A stretch of DNA of 64,000 bases from Peromyscus leucopus (GCF_004664715.2 NC_051071.1:90253436-90317435), one strand, 5' to 3'; shown: positions 10,177 to 20,982, counted from the stretch's first letter. Program-made: numbers and translations. Notes: generated from the letters alone by a model not told the origin.

Positions 10177-10364
10177 GGCCTGGAGAGATGGCTCAGCAGT
10201 TAAGAGCACTGAATGCTCTTCCAGAGGACCTGGGTTCAATTCCCAGCACCCACATGGCAGCTCACAACTGCCTGTAACTCCAGTTTTAGGGGACACGACA
10301 CCCTCACACAGACAGACATGCAAGCAAAACACCAATGCACATAAAATAAGAATAAATAATTTTT
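10177..10364 (+). mobile_element. B2 SINE, full length
   Basis: It runs from 'ggcctggagagatggctcag' through 'gcacccacatggcagctcac' to 'acataaaataagaataaat'. It is flanked by perfect 16-base direct repeats, taaaaatggtttctag, at 10161-10176 and 10365-10380. The tRNA-like head is SINE sequence, not a tRNA gene. Confidence 0.92.
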
Positions 10365-10380
10365 TAAAAATGGTTTCTAG

Positions 10381-10519
10381 CCAGGTGGCGGTGGTACATG
10401 CCTTTAATCCTAGCACTTGGGAGGCAGAAGCAGGTAGATCTCTGTGAGTCTGAGGCCAGCCTGCTCTACAGAGCAAGATCCAGGACAGGCTCCAAAGCTA
10501 CAGAGAAACCCTGTCTGAA
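10381..10519 (+). mobile_element. B1 SINE, full length, cricetid type
   Basis: It starts 'ccaggtggcggtggtacatg', carries 'caggctccaaagctacagag', and ends 'accctgtctg' before an A run. It follows directly on the second copy of the B2 target duplication, and a third near-copy of that target (ending atggtttcta, 10533) closes it. Confidence 0.92.
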
Positions 10520-10534
10520 AAAAATGGTTTCTAA

Positions 10535-11124
10535 TATTCCCACATAAGTCTAGGAGTTGAACCCATGAGATTATAACTACTAGAATGAGTTACTCTGCAA
10601 GCCGTTAAGGAAGACGTGTTCCTGGGCCCAGGGCACCAGCCAGAGGCATGAGGGAAACATGCTTGACCCCAGTCCCAAAGTGGATGCAGCTCGGGCTCTC
10701 TGCCTCCCTAGCCTCAGGAGCCAGCTCCCCCAACTCTGAGGCCTTCTCTATGAACCAGTGTCCCCTGGGGCTTCAAAGACTCCCAGGCTCCAGCTGAGTC
10801 TCCAGACTGGCACATGTGTCCCCACACCTGTCTAAAGCTGTGTCTACCTTATCCATGGCCTTCCGGGATAACATTTCTTGACCTCTGCTAAGGAAGACTG
10901 AGGCTAGACCTTGAGTCACAGAAGTTATCATTGGACACTTCCAAAATCTGTACAACAGCTCTATTATAACTATGGTGCAAGAGGAGAACCCCAGACCCAG
11001 GGGACTGGTGTGGCTGGTGTCACTACTGAGGCCTGGGTGACAGTTGGCAGAGGAGAACTGGATCATAAGACTGGACATGCACACATCGGAGTCCGCTCAG
11101 TCCAAGGGCACCATACCCACAAAG
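10535..11124. other. Stretch without recognised feature
   Basis: It contains no recognised repeat. The frames 10773-11084 (minus) and 10911-11216 (plus) are antisense shadows without motif. Confidence 0.45.
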
Positions 11125-11665
11125 GCTGGGGATATGACTCAGTTGGTGGGGTGCTAGCTAACAAGCACAAAGTCCTGGGTTTGAACATCATCCCTGTAGA
11201 AAATGCACACCTGTGACTTCAGTACTCCTCAGCACTCATGGGGCACACACCTGTGACCTCAGCACTCATGGGGCACACACCTGTGACTTCAGTACTCATG
11301 GGGGCACACACCTGTGACCTCAGCACTCATGGGGCACACACCTGTGACCTCAGCACTCATGGGGCACACACCTGTGACCTCAGCACTCATGGGGCACACA
11401 CCTGTGACCTCAGCACTCATGGGGCACACACCTGTGACCTCAGCACTCATGGGGCACACACCTGTGACCTCGGCACTCATGGAGGCACACACCTGTGATC
11501 TCGGCACTCACGGGAGCTCACACCTGTGGCCTCAGCACTAATGGGAGTGCATTCCTGTGACCTCAGCACTCAGGAGGGAGAGATAAGAGGGTCAGAAGTC
11601 CCAGGTCATCTTTTACTACATACTGAGTTTAAGGCCTGCTTGGGCAACATGAGAACCCATCTCGA
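11125..11665 (+). mobile_element. B4-type SINE enlarged by an internal minisatellite
   Basis: The ID-like head is at 11125-11205 ('ggctggggatatgactcagt'). The B1-like body starts normally but its 'cacacctgtgacctcagcac' segment is repeated about 12 times (11209-11572). The body then resumes ('ggagggagagataagagg', 'ggcctgcttgggcaacatga') and ends at 'atctcgaaaaga'. Confidence 0.8.
11209..11572. repeat. 30-bp minisatellite, about 12 copies, born inside a SINE
   Basis: The core is 'cctgtgacctcagcactcat' plus 'ggggcacaca'. 'ctgtg' recurs near 11211, 11251, 11281, 11312, 11342, 11372, 11402, 11432, 11462, 11493, 11524 and 11555. The central copies are identical; the edge copies diverge (agtactcctc, cggcactcac, attcctg). 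Because 30 is a multiple of 3, both strands have open frames; these are not genes. Confidence 0.95.
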
Positions 11666-11878
11666 AAAGAAGAGAAGAGAAGAGAAGAGAAGAGAAGAGA
11701 AGAGAAGAGAAGAGAAGAGAAGAGAAGAGAAGAGAAGAGAAGAGAAGAGAAGAGAAGAGAAGAGAAGAGAAAGAGAAGAGAAGAGAAGAGAAGAGAAGAG
11801 AAGAGAAGAGAAGAGAAGAGAAGAGAAGAGAAAAAAGAGAGGGAGGGAGGGAGGGAAAAAAGAGAAAACAGTGTCTCA
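11665..11878. repeat. (AGAAG)n pentanucleotide tract with GGGA end
   Basis: About 33 units of a GA-rich pentamer run from the tail of the SINE, with one phase slip near 11771 ('gagaaagag'). A short (GGGA)n patch follows at 11841-11855. It is a purine-only strand about 200 bases long. Confidence 0.95.
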
Positions 11879-13440
11879 GTGTGACCCTGGAAGCAGTACT
11901 CTGTCCTTGGAGGGCTCTTTGTCCTGCTCCAGCAGGCCTGTGAATGGTGATTATGAAGCTGCCCCTGGACCTCATCCTTAGTTCTTCCTAACAGCTCTAA
12001 GCTTCTAGCACTTGTTCTTGGGCTATTTTTAACTTGTCTTTTCTTTTTAAAAATTACACCAGAGGAGCTTAATCAGCCCCATTTGGCTTTGTGTAGAAGA
12101 GGAGAATTTGCAGACATTACCCAGTAACAGCTACAGAACACCATGGCTGGCTGGCACGCCTCTGCAACCAGCCATTTCCTCTTTGGTGCAATAGTTTATT
12201 TTTTTGGATGGCAGCCCCCACACCTCACACTTATGCCACACAGGGGTTCACTGTGAACCTAGGAGGCGCTGAAGATGTAGGTGAGGGAGTTAGAAAAGTC
12301 AGTTCCAGCCCCAGATGCCAAGGGAGGGGTGGGAGGGAAGAGCCAGGGGCTGGGAATTCCTGGCTGCCCTTGGCAGCTTCAAGCCCTTCACACCTGCCCG
12401 TTCCCCGTTCTTCATCTTAGAATTGAACAGCCAGCACTGATCAGGACGCCTATGGAGGGGGCAACTGCCGTTTCAGACTTTTGTTCATTTATCATGTCAG
12501 ACTGACACCCCTAAACCACACCTGACGTCACCAACAAAACAAAAACAGGAGAAAAGGGTCTGGATGTCTAACTGAGGGTAAGACACTGTGCCAAGAAACA
12601 TGGCAGAGTCCCATCCACCTGAACTCTGGGGTCCACTCCCGTCAGAGCTGAATGACCTGGGATCCAAGTCACAAACAGTACTGCTGTCCCCAGGAGAGGC
12701 GCAGCAGCTGGCCTGGGCGTGTGTACTTGTTCTCTGGACCTCAGCTAAGTATCATCCAGGTCCTTCCGGGCGGGTCACTGAGGCTCAGTCGTTGCTCATG
12801 CTCAGCCTGCCGATCATTTCAAAGTCCTGTGGCCACTCCTGCCATCAGGGTATTTCGGCCCTCGGCTGGAGCTCTGCCATGCCTTCATCGGATGGCCTGA
12901 AGTTGTTGACTGCAGCCTGTGACAGTCAGACCATGTGGATCCGCTCTCGGTGTGTGCACAGTCTGGGGAAAGAGGGAGCTATGAGGGAGGCTTGAATAAA
13001 CAGCCGCCACCTCCCCCTCAAACCGTGTTGGCATCAAAACACAGCCCGTCGGTAGGATTTGTCTTCAGGGGCCACGGTATTCTGAACGTTCCACGATTGT
13101 GCAGAAGGCGGAAATGCTTGTCACAAGAAAGAAGAAGGGCCGCCTGGTCATCCTGCTCAAAAGAAAGGATTTTCAGAATGCTGAAAAGTACAGGGGGCAT
13201 GTGTGAACAACAGCACTCGTTTTTAAATCTGTGTCTGGAAGAGAGAGCTTTTCCGATGGAGTGTATGAAGTATGTATTACTGACGCATATGACTCTAATT
13301 AATCAAAAGTAGACAGGGTCAGAAGAGTAATTTTTTTGAGTTGCCACTCATGTCTAGTGCTCATAATGAAAAAAGGCAAAAAAAATTGTGTTTAGACTTT
13401 TAATGAGATTAAACAGCTAAAACAACAACAAAAACACTCA
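11879..13440. other. Stretch without recognised feature
   Basis: This is among the longest repeat-poor intervals on the left side. I found no splice-bounded open exon. The largest frame, 12588-12995, has no recognisable domain and Ser/Pro-rich random-looking composition. Confidence 0.45.
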
Positions 13441-13640
13441 GGACTGGAGGTGTAGCTTAGTTAGCAGAGTGCTAGCCTAGCATACAGCAAGCCCTGGGTT
13501 CAAGCCCCCAAACACCCCAGATGTGGGGGTGCACACCCCAGCACTTGGGAGGCAGAGGCAGGGAGATCAGAATGATAAGTCATCCTTGGCTATGTGGGGA
13601 CTTTGAGGCCAGCCAGAGCTCCGAGAGTTCCTGTCTCAGG
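13441..13640 (+). mobile_element. B4 (ID/B1 fusion) SINE
   Basis: The head 'ggactggaggtgtagcttag' is followed by the body 'cagcacttgggaggcagagg' and 'ttgaggccagccagagctcc'. It is nearly full length with a weak tail. Confidence 0.8.
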
Positions 13641-14564
13641 AGTGGGGAAAGAGGAGCTAAAATGAGTGTGCTGAACACCAACTTTCGGGGTCAGCATAGG
13701 GGTACATGGAACTCAGACTCTGTGTCTCTACACTCCCTCAGCAACAGTCAACACAAGAGTCCTGCGATGTCTCAGGTGTGGGGATCTCCCCGGCCCCAGC
13801 AAACAAACCGTTGATTCTGCAGCGGGTCCCAGCTAATCACCATCTTATTCGACTCACTCCAGTCAGTATCCACCTGAAGTAGCACAGGGTCCCTCAGGTT
13901 GAGGGAGGAGTCCCAAGTCTGTCCCCTGTACCTCTGGACGCTAGCAGCAAGTCACAGGTCGTGGGCTGTGCTTTCAACTGAGCAGAAACAAGCTGGGGCC
14001 CCTGCCATCCCCTTACTTAACTTGCTGGGACTTCATGGCTCTCAGGGAAAAGTGTTTAGTGGTTTATTGTGGAGAAAAACCACATAGCACAGAGACAAAG
14101 AGATTCACGGGGCAGAGTAGGGAGGGCAGGATCAGAATTTCTAGACCTCTCTAGGCATGTTGCCTTGAGCTGGGCGCTCACTGAATGTTTCTTTGGGGGT
14201 GTCTTGAGACTTCACTCACACACATTTGATACATCAGTGATCACCTTCTGCTTCACTCCACAGAGTTCCAACCCTCTGATTCTAACTTGGTCTTCCCAGT
14301 GACCAGCCCCCATTGGGAAAGCCACGTAAGAACTACCAGTCATCAGCTCACACCGGCACAGAAGGGGTTAAGGCAACAATAACAACAATCCACAAGATTC
14401 CAAAAGTTTTAGGAGCTGTATGACAGGACAGAAAGTCAAAGATGCAATAACCTATTTCATAGTATCACACAGGTAGTCATTATAGGCTGTTCTGGAAAAA
14501 GGAACTTACCAGGCCCTTTCTCATGCATGAGTGGTTTAGACTGATGTCCTTAACTCCGTATCTT
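13641..14564. other. Stretch without recognised feature
   Basis: No repeat or exon is recognised. A small (AAC)n-like run lies near 14374-14390. Confidence 0.45.
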
Positions 14565-15195
14565 AGGGTCCTCCAGAGAGTTAGACACAGTAGGCTACAG
14601 ATAGATGGAGAGATTAGGCAATGATAGATAACAGATGGGCAAATAGATTTAGGTAGACAATATAAATATACAGATTCGAACATGAGAGGGTTTATTATGG
14701 GAATTGGCTCAGGTGATTATGGAAGCTGAAGAGCCCCATACACTATCATCAAGCTGGACAAGACCCAGGTGAATCCAGTGTTATTAGTCTGAGTCCAAAG
14801 GTCTGAGAGCCAGATGCTGTGTGACAATATCCCTGGGAGACACGGACAAATGTCTACTCACCCCAGACAGGGGGCTAACAACAGACCACAGTATGGACAC
14901 TAGCAAAGTCCCCATTGGTGAGCCAATGAGTTTTACTGGGTTCCTTATAGCAATATGGATGGGGGGTTACTTGTCAGAGCAGAACTGAGTCAGAGACAGC
15001 TGCGTCACCAAAGCCCACCCCAGCATGGGTGACGGCTCACAGAGCTGGGAACCTGGAGCCCAGTGCACAGCCTGCAGACAGCTCAGCAGGCTGGAGAGCG
15101 TCCTTTCCAGGTGACTCAGTTGGTCTAAACCTCTTCCAGGCAGCTGGGCTTGTCAGAGAGTGATGGTCAGTTATCTTCATTGCTTGCGCTGGGAA
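14565..15195. mobile_element. Probable old interspersed repeats (family not named)
   Basis: 14565-14850 has the layout 'tcttagggtcctccagagag', 'gggtttattatgggaattgg', 'gattatggaagctgaagagc', 'gtccaaaggtctgagagcca' known from a common old mammalian repeat. 14885-15195 ('gagccaatgagttttactgg', 'ctcacagagctgggaacctg', 'tcagttggtctaaacctctt') reads like a frequent rodent repeat. I cannot assign names safely. Confidence 0.4.
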
Positions 15196-15559
15196 GGAGG
15201 GACCGACTGAATCTGGTGAGTTTCGGGGACTTCCGGGAGCTATTGTTGAGTGTTTACCTTCTGGTTTAAGTGGCTTTCAGTAGGATGGAGTACTTCAATC
15301 TAGGAGCAAACTGTCACACAGCAAAGGATGGCCCGCCCACGAGGTCAACGTGGTATCAGAGGAAGCACTGCTTGGCAGTGGGACAAACATTCTGAGAAGT
15401 CCTTCGTCAACTGTGTCGTTTTACAAATCGATGTTGGTACAAAGTAGAATGCCTACGAGGTAACCAGGTTATGTAGTCTTAGGGAACTACCATCATTTAT
15501 TCAGTGTGTTGTTGACAACCTGTTACTCTACAGCATCGGGCTGTATTTAGAAGGTAGAG

Positions 15560-15560
<1 letters not shown>
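15196..15560. other. Stretch without recognised feature
   Basis: Single-copy-looking DNA up to the GT run; nothing supported. Confidence 0.4.

Positions 15561-15607
<47 letters not shown>
15561..15607. repeat. (GT)n microsatellite
   Basis: About 22 uninterrupted GT units at the left edge of a MaLR-like repeat. Confidence 0.95.
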
Positions 15608-15612
<5 letters not shown>

Positions 15613-15945
15613 GTGACAAGTACCTGAGAGTTGTTTGAAGGACAGATTGGTTTTGGTTCAGGGTGACAGACATGCCTGCCATGGTCACGTGGGTCCATTG
15701 CTGTAGGCTTGAGATGAAACGGAGCATCGTGGGAGAGCAGGGATATGGAACACAGCTGCCTACCTCATGGGTGCTGGGAGGACAGAGGGACAGGAAGGAA
15801 GCCAGATACTTCCACAAGTGCGTGTCCCCCAGTGACCTGCTTCCTCCAACAATGTCCCATCTGTGAAAGTTTCCCACAAGCCTCCCAGAGAAGAATGCCA
15901 CCAGCTGTAGACCAAGTCCTCAGTGCGTGAGCCTGTGCGGAAGGT
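15608..15945 (-). mobile_element. MaLR-like LTR
   Basis: 'tttgctgtgacaagtacctg' at the left, 'ggttttggttcagggtgaca' and 'ctgcttcctccaacaatgtc' give the same order as the minus-strand repeat at 30990-31347, but at greater divergence. Confidence 0.5.
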
Positions 15946-16478
15946 TTCCTAGTCAGGCCGAGACAAGAACTGACCGACTTCCTGATGGTTTAGGTGGCGG
16001 GAAAGTCGGGAATGACTTCAGAGCGCTCCGTCTGAGCAGCACCAAGGGCACCTTACCACACTGGGGGGGGGGGGCGGGGGCAAGGCAGGGGAGGGAAACT
16101 CTGAGGAGGAGCGGGCTCCAAAGGGAAACCAAACGTGAGGTTCTGGTCACTCAAGTTTGCGCTAGCTCTCAGGTGTCACTGTGGAAAAGCCAGCAAGGCA
16201 GAACACAGGCTGGAGCTTAGGAGAGAGGGCTCAGTACTGGAGACACAAGCCGAGTCACTGGCCAGGGGAGGGATTCCAAACCACGTGCTGAATACAGGCA
16301 TTGGAAGGAGTGAGTGGGGGTGCCTTGGACAGCGGTGGGGAAGGCAGTATTCTAAAGCAGGTGACGGCATCCGGTGGTTCTGAGAGGCCAATTTAGTACC
16401 AGGGATTGTTCACTATGTTTGACGAGGTTGACATCATCAGCTACCTTCACAAGATGTTTTAGTAAAAACCCCGAGTCA
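15946..16478. other. Stretch with G-run, otherwise unassigned
   Basis: A run of eleven or more G followed by cgggggc lies at about 16064-16081 and could form a G-quadruplex with the following 'ggcaggggaggg'. The rest carries no recognised repeat or exon. Confidence 0.5.
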
Positions 16479-16479
16479 G

Positions 16480-16695
16480 GGGCTGGAGGGGTAGTTCAGT
16501 GGGTAGGGTGTTTTCCTAACATTCCCGTGGCCCTGGCTTTCACCCCCAACACCACATAACCATGCACGGTGTTGTGCGCCTGTGGTCTCAGCACTTGGGA
16601 GGTGCAGGCTGAAGGACATCTGTCAAGACTCCAAGATCTGAGTTCAAGGCTGGCCTGGGACATGGGAGACCCCATTTCAAAACAAACACCAAGAA
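16480..16695 (+). mobile_element. B4 (ID/B1 fusion) SINE
   Basis: Head 'ggctggaggggtagttcagt', body 'ggtctcagcacttgggaggt' and 'gttcaaggctggcctgggac', tail 'catttcaaaacaaacacc'. It is complete or nearly so. Confidence 0.8.
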
Positions 16696-17507
16696 TCAAT
16701 GGAGTGTTAGAAAAAAAATCGAGAGGCATTTGTAACATTGAGTACAGAGAATTCTCTTGGGGTGTTTATATGCAAATGTGAAAAGAGAATCAGGTAGAGG
16801 AGGCAATCAAGAGGAGTTTTATACCTTACCCTGATGGGGAAATACGCCTGTTCTGACTGAAATCCCCTCCTCTCTTGCCCTCAGTCACATCCATCTCAGC
16901 TGATGGCTGTCACAGATGCCACCTCTCTATTTGCCCCTGTCCGCTACAGTATTGCCATGACCATGTTTTAGCCAGGGCCGTGAGCAGGCAGGAAGACAGA
17001 GCACGCAGGTACAGATTTGCAGGTGACGGAACTTTTTCATGTCTGTTTTCTTGTTTGTTGTTTTCCCTTCGGTTGCTGAAATGGTACATTTACTTCGGGC
17101 CTACCAATGAAGAGAAGCCTGGTCTCCCAGACAGGCTTGCTGGAATCTGCCAATCTCAGAATCCATTTGGGAAGGCACAGACACACTTCTCATTCTCTCG
17201 GGTTAAGACATGTGCCTTAGTTTTTCTGGCTTCAATTTCAACACACTCCTTCTAACTATAGCAGTCTGGCCATGTGTTACATCATAGGAAGTTACCCAAT
17301 ACAGTCCGCCCGGGTCCATTTCCTTTCTGACCTGCTCACAACTCCTCTGGCCTCCATCACTGAAATTTCCTCAGCTGTAAAGGAAGCAATTTGCCTCCTG
17401 CTCCCAGGGCTAAGGGCTTATTTATTTAAGTCCTAGAAGTGAGATGGCTTAAATATATTTAAAGAAAAGAAGAGAGAGTTAACTCAAAGAAGGCAAGAAA
17501 GACAGAC
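16696..17507. other. Stretch without recognised feature
   Basis: A pyrimidine run ending in CAG at about 16884 looks like a splice acceptor, but no good donor or conserved-looking frame follows. I do not call an exon. Confidence 0.4.
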
Positions 17508-17622
17508 GATAAGCCGGAAGTGGTGGCATCCACCTGTGATCTCAGCACTGGGGAGGGGGTGCACGTGCAGAATTCGAAGGCCAGTCAGCGTGGGCTACAT
17601 GAGACCCTGGCCCAAAAACTCC
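17508..17622 (+). mobile_element. B1-related SINE, diverged
   Basis: 'agccggaagtggtggcatcc' with 'gtgatctcagcactggggag' and 'gtgggctacatgagaccctg' match a B1/B4 body. Confidence 0.7.
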
Positions 17623-18295
17623 AGATGGGCAGGCGCTGCTTTACAATTTGCCGAGGCTGAGCTCACACGGAGTGGTTGTAACATTCGTAGGTCGCTGTGG
17701 GGAATCTAAACATCAGCAATGCTGTGGGAGGACCGCGATGATACGTTACGTCACACTTCTGATACGTGGAAATGTTTATACTAAATAGTACTATGTTCTC
17801 GGCACCTGGCTAAGCCCTTCCCATACGTTTTCTCACTCTCATAAATCTTTCAGCATATCTACCATATCCTACATTACTTATCTGTGGATAAGCAGGTGTA
17901 GCCAGGTTTAGCCCTTTTCCCTAGGGCTCCTTTTTATTTTACAGATGATCCCAGCACATTGGAGACTAATTTAAATAGATACGCCTATAGATTATTGGGA
18001 CATGTATGGCTATCATACATGTTAGTCTTTTTCTTTGATGATGGAGAAATAATGTCAACCCCTCTCCAAGGAGCCTGATACGCCTTCTCGAGTAAGGTCA
18101 ATTGCTCACTCATCTAGTATCATTGAGAGCTGTCAAGAATGCTCCAGCACAGGGAAGTGCAAATCAACTTTATAATTAAGACACTTGGGGAAAGGAGAGG
18201 TACATCAAATAGTAGGCTTTTTTTTTTTTTTTTGGACAGTTTTGTGACTAACTGGACTTTTCAGAGCAAATAAAGCCACTTAAAAGACAGTCTGG
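17623..18295. other. AT-rich stretch without recognised feature
   Basis: It includes a poly(T) run at about 18219-18233. No gene or named repeat is seen. Confidence 0.4.
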
Positions 18296-18462
18296 GGTGA
18301 GCGAGATGGCTCAGTGGATAAAGGTGCTTGCTGCTAAGTCTGGACCTGTGAGTTCTATCCCCGAGCCCCCTGAGGAAGAGACTGGCTCCTACAAGTTTTG
18401 AGCATGGCAGCACTTGTGGCATGGGGGCTCCCTAGCCCCCAGATAAATAAATACAAACGTAA
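18296..18462 (+). mobile_element. B3-like tRNA-head SINE
   Basis: 'gagcgagatggctcagtgga' and 'gcttgctgctaagtctggac' form the head; 'cccagataaataaatac' is the tail. Confidence 0.7.
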
Positions 18463-18532
18463 AGAACGTTTCAGTCACCGTGGCAGATGTGACTGTCGCC
18501 TCACTGTATAATTTTTAGTCTTTTTTTTCCTG

Positions 18533-18536
<4 letters not shown>

Positions 18537-18569
<33 letters not shown>
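18537..18569. repeat. Poly(A) run of 33 bases
   Basis: A pure A run follows 'tcctgcagc'. No recognisable retroposed body precedes it, so its origin (old SINE or processed insert tail) is open. Confidence 0.9.
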
Positions 18570-18571
<2 letters not shown>

Positions 18572-18888
18572 ACACTGTCTCACAGTGTGCTCTGCAGGCT
18601 GGAGGTAAGTAGCATGCAGAGCAGTGCCTGTGGGGTGGGAAGGCCTGTGCAGGGATTGGCCACTGTGGCTATTCTGATACAGACATGCCATGCACAGGAG
18701 CAGGTGCTCGCTCTCAACTTAATAAGCAACAGATAGTAAGAGCTCGATGCATTTTTTGTTGGACTTCCTGGAAACATGACTGTGTCCTGTCATCCCCATA
18801 GGCATGTCTGGAGTAACCTCTTGCCCTTTGCTTAATTTTGACTCTAATTTAAAATTAATTTTTATCTTTTATAATTTTTCTCTCTCTC

Positions 18889-18892
<4 letters not shown>

Positions 18893-18935
<43 letters not shown>
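18893..18935. repeat. (GT)n microsatellite
   Basis: About 21 GT units directly before a minus-strand B1. Confidence 0.95.
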
Positions 18936-18936
<1 letters not shown>

Positions 18937-18938
<2 letters not shown>

Positions 18939-19080
18939 GTTTTTGAGACAGGGTTTCTCTGTGTAGCCCTGGCTGTCCTGGAACTCACTTTGTAGACCAG
19001 GTTAGCCTTGAACTCACAGATCTACCTGCCTCTGCCTCCTGAGTGCTGGGATTAAAGAGGTGTGCACCACCATGCCCAGC
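18937..19080 (-). mobile_element. B1 SINE, full length
   Basis: 'ttttgagacagggtttctct', 'ccctggctgtcctggaactc' and 'gtgctgggattaaagaggtg' occur in order. The 'ccctggctgtcc' middle is the common murid type. Confidence 0.92.
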
Positions 19081-19089
19081 TAATTTTTT

Positions 19090-19232
19090 TTCATTTTGAG
19101 ACAGGGTCTCTCTACATAGGCCTGAGGATTCACCATTTAGACCAGGCTGGCCTCACACTTAGAGAGATCCACCTGACTTTGCCTCCCAAGTGCTGGGATT
19201 GAAGGTGTGAGCCACCCACCACGCCCTGCTCA
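19090..19232 (-). mobile_element. B1 SINE, second copy
   Basis: 'ttttgagacagggtctctct', 'tagaccaggctggcctcaca' and 'gtgctgggattgaaggtgtg'. It lies 10 bases from the previous B1, in the same orientation. Confidence 0.85.
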
Positions 19233-19391
19233 GTTTTCATCTTTTGCCCCTCTCATTCCGGTTATTTTCCTTGGGGAGAAGGAGTGGGGTTCAAATAGGG
19301 TTTTCCATTTTATTAGTATATTCTGGACTACCAAAGTTATTTTTCATTTTTTAATTTAACTTTATTATGTGTATTGATTCCTCACTCTTTT

Positions 19392-19612
19392 CTTTTTCTT
19401 GAGACCATGTTTTGAGTATCCTAGGCTTGCTCACATTTGTTACATAGCCAAGGCTGACTAATTCTGATTCTCCATCTTCCCCCGTCCGAAATGCTGGGAT
19501 TACAGACATGTGCCACCATACCCAACATACTGTGTATTTGGAGCTTGAGATCAAATCCCATACTTCTGCATGCTAGATAAACACTCTATCAATTAAGCTA
19601 TGTCTTCAGACG
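19392..19612 (-). mobile_element. B4 SINE
   Basis: The B1-like body ('gaaatgctgggattacagac') is followed by the reversed ID-like head ('actctatcaattaagctatg'). Confidence 0.75.
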
Positions 19613-19649
19613 CTGTAAACGAAGGTAGAGTATCTGTCCTGACCGTCTA

Positions 19650-20102
19650 TTCCCAAATAAACACACAAACGCTTATATTAATTACAGAATGCTTGGCCTA
19701 TAGCTCAGGCTTATTACTAACTAGCTCCTACATTTAAATTAACCCATTTCATCATAAATATAATTATTGAATGAATTCTGTGAATGTAATCAATGAATAC
19801 CACAAATGTAATTACTATCATGAGCAATTAATAAATATCATAAGTATAATTAAAAATATATACAAAAAAATTAACCTGTTTCTATTAATTTATGTATTGC
19901 CACATGGCCATGGCTTTACCTGTCCTCTGGCGTCTTGCTTTTTAGGCAGCTGACTCAAGGCTCCCTAGACTCCACCCTTCATCTCAGTCCTCAGTTTGAA
20001 TGTACCACTTAACCTTATCCTGCCTTGCCATAGGCCAAACAGCTTTATTATCAACCAATAAGAGCAACACACATTCACAGCATACAGAAGGATCATCCCA
20101 CA
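19650..20102 (-). mobile_element. LTR-like rodent interspersed repeat, internally expanded
   Basis: Read on the minus strand it begins TGTGGGATG, holds 'ataaagctgtttggcctatg', then 'gccatggccatgtggcaata', and ends with 'ctgagctataggccaagcat' before an AT-rich tail. This is a frequent repeat in rodent DNA with LTR-like ends. 19765-19875 is an AT-rich degenerate tandem block (around 'aatgtaat' and 'ataaatat') inserted in its middle. Confidence 0.5.
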
Positions 20103-20215
20103 GTAAGATGCCACGTGTAAATATTCTTGACACAACTTTTACATTCATGTACTAAAAGCAAAAGTTCCTAGATGTGGGATTGTGTATTCAAAAATAATAC
20201 ATACACTTTTCACAT

Positions 20216-20360
20216 TACCTTTAATCCTCCCACACTCTGCAGGCAGAGGCAGGCCACAGCTCTGTGAGTTTAAGGCTAGCGTAGTCTACATAGCGAGTTC
20301 CAGGACAGCCAGGGATAGATACATAGTAAGACCCTGCCTTAAAACAAACACCCCCCCCCC
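20216..20360 (+). mobile_element. B1 SINE with C-run tail
   Basis: 'ctctgcaggcagaggcaggc', 'gagttccaggacagccaggg' and 'agaccctgccttaaaacaaa' are B1; the tail continues into a run of about 12 C. Confidence 0.8.
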
Positions 20361-20381
20361 ACACCTCAAAGTCCACACTGA

Positions 20382-20580
20382 GGGGCTGGAAAGATGGCTC
20401 AGCGGTCACTTTTGCAGATGACAGAGTTGGATTCCCAGCACCCACATCAGACAGCTCACAACTGCCTGTAACTCCGGCTCCGGGCAGATTGGACACCTCT
20501 GGTCTCCACGGGCAGGCACCTGCTCTCACCTGTAGGAGACCACACACAGACCACACAAGGCACATAATTAGAAACAAATC
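20382..20580 (+). mobile_element. B2/B3-type SINE
   Basis: 'ggggctggaaagatggctca', 'ttcccagcacccacatcaga' and 'cacaactgcctgtaactccg' are diagnostic; the 3' end carries B3-like 'ggtctccacgggcaggcacc'. Confidence 0.8.
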
Positions 20581-20583
20581 TTG

Positions 20584-20708
20584 AGGCTGGGCATGGTGAC
20601 TCACTGTCCCGTAACCCCAGCACCCTGGAGATGGAATCAGGAGTTCCAGAAGCACAGCAAGTTCAGGTCAACCTGTGCTATTATTGAGTTTATCTCAAAA
20701 AACAAAAC
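20584..20708 (+). mobile_element. B1-related SINE, diverged
   Basis: 'ggctgggcatggtgactcac' and 'ccccagcaccctggagatgg' with an A-rich tail (caaaaaacaaaacaaa). Confidence 0.65.
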
Positions 20709-20867
20709 AAAATTTCCAAATTGTATTTCATTAGAATTTGTCCTGTTTAATCTTACATTCAGTGTGTGACAAAGTGTTCTTTCTGTGGTATGTGCTGTAG
20801 ACTGCTGTCTGAACATCACTTTCTCCATTTACATCAACCTTTTCGGGGAGGAGGCTGGGGTTAGAGT

Positions 20868-20982
20868 GGTTTTTGAGACAGGGCCTCATGCAACCCATGC
20901 TGGCCTCATCCTACTTTGAGCTCTGTGTCCTCCTGACTCAAATGCTGAGATTATGGGCCCGAGCCGCCATGCCCACCTAGCT
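20868..20982 (-). mobile_element. B1-related SINE, diverged
   Basis: 'tttttgagacagggcctcat', 'cccatgctggcctcatccta' and 'aatgctgagattatgggccc'. Confidence 0.7.

Noticed and set aside
10177..10250. tRNA-like internal promoter boxes
   Set aside because: This is the tRNA-derived head of a B2 SINE; no cloverleaf with a proper acceptor end. The same holds for the ID/B4 heads elsewhere.
11209..11572. CRISPR-like regular array
   Set aside because: Units are head-to-tail without unique spacers, in a rodent genome, and grown from a SINE body.
12588..12995. 135-codon plus-strand frame
   Set aside because: No family motif, overlapping frames in other phases, no promoter, poly(A) or splice context.
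16861..16960. Possible exon after a pyrimidine-rich acceptor
   Set aside because: No matching donor and no conserved-looking frame.
18537..18569. Processed pseudogene ending in poly(A)
   Set aside because: No recognisable coding sequence, poly(A) signal or target duplication found upstream of the A run.
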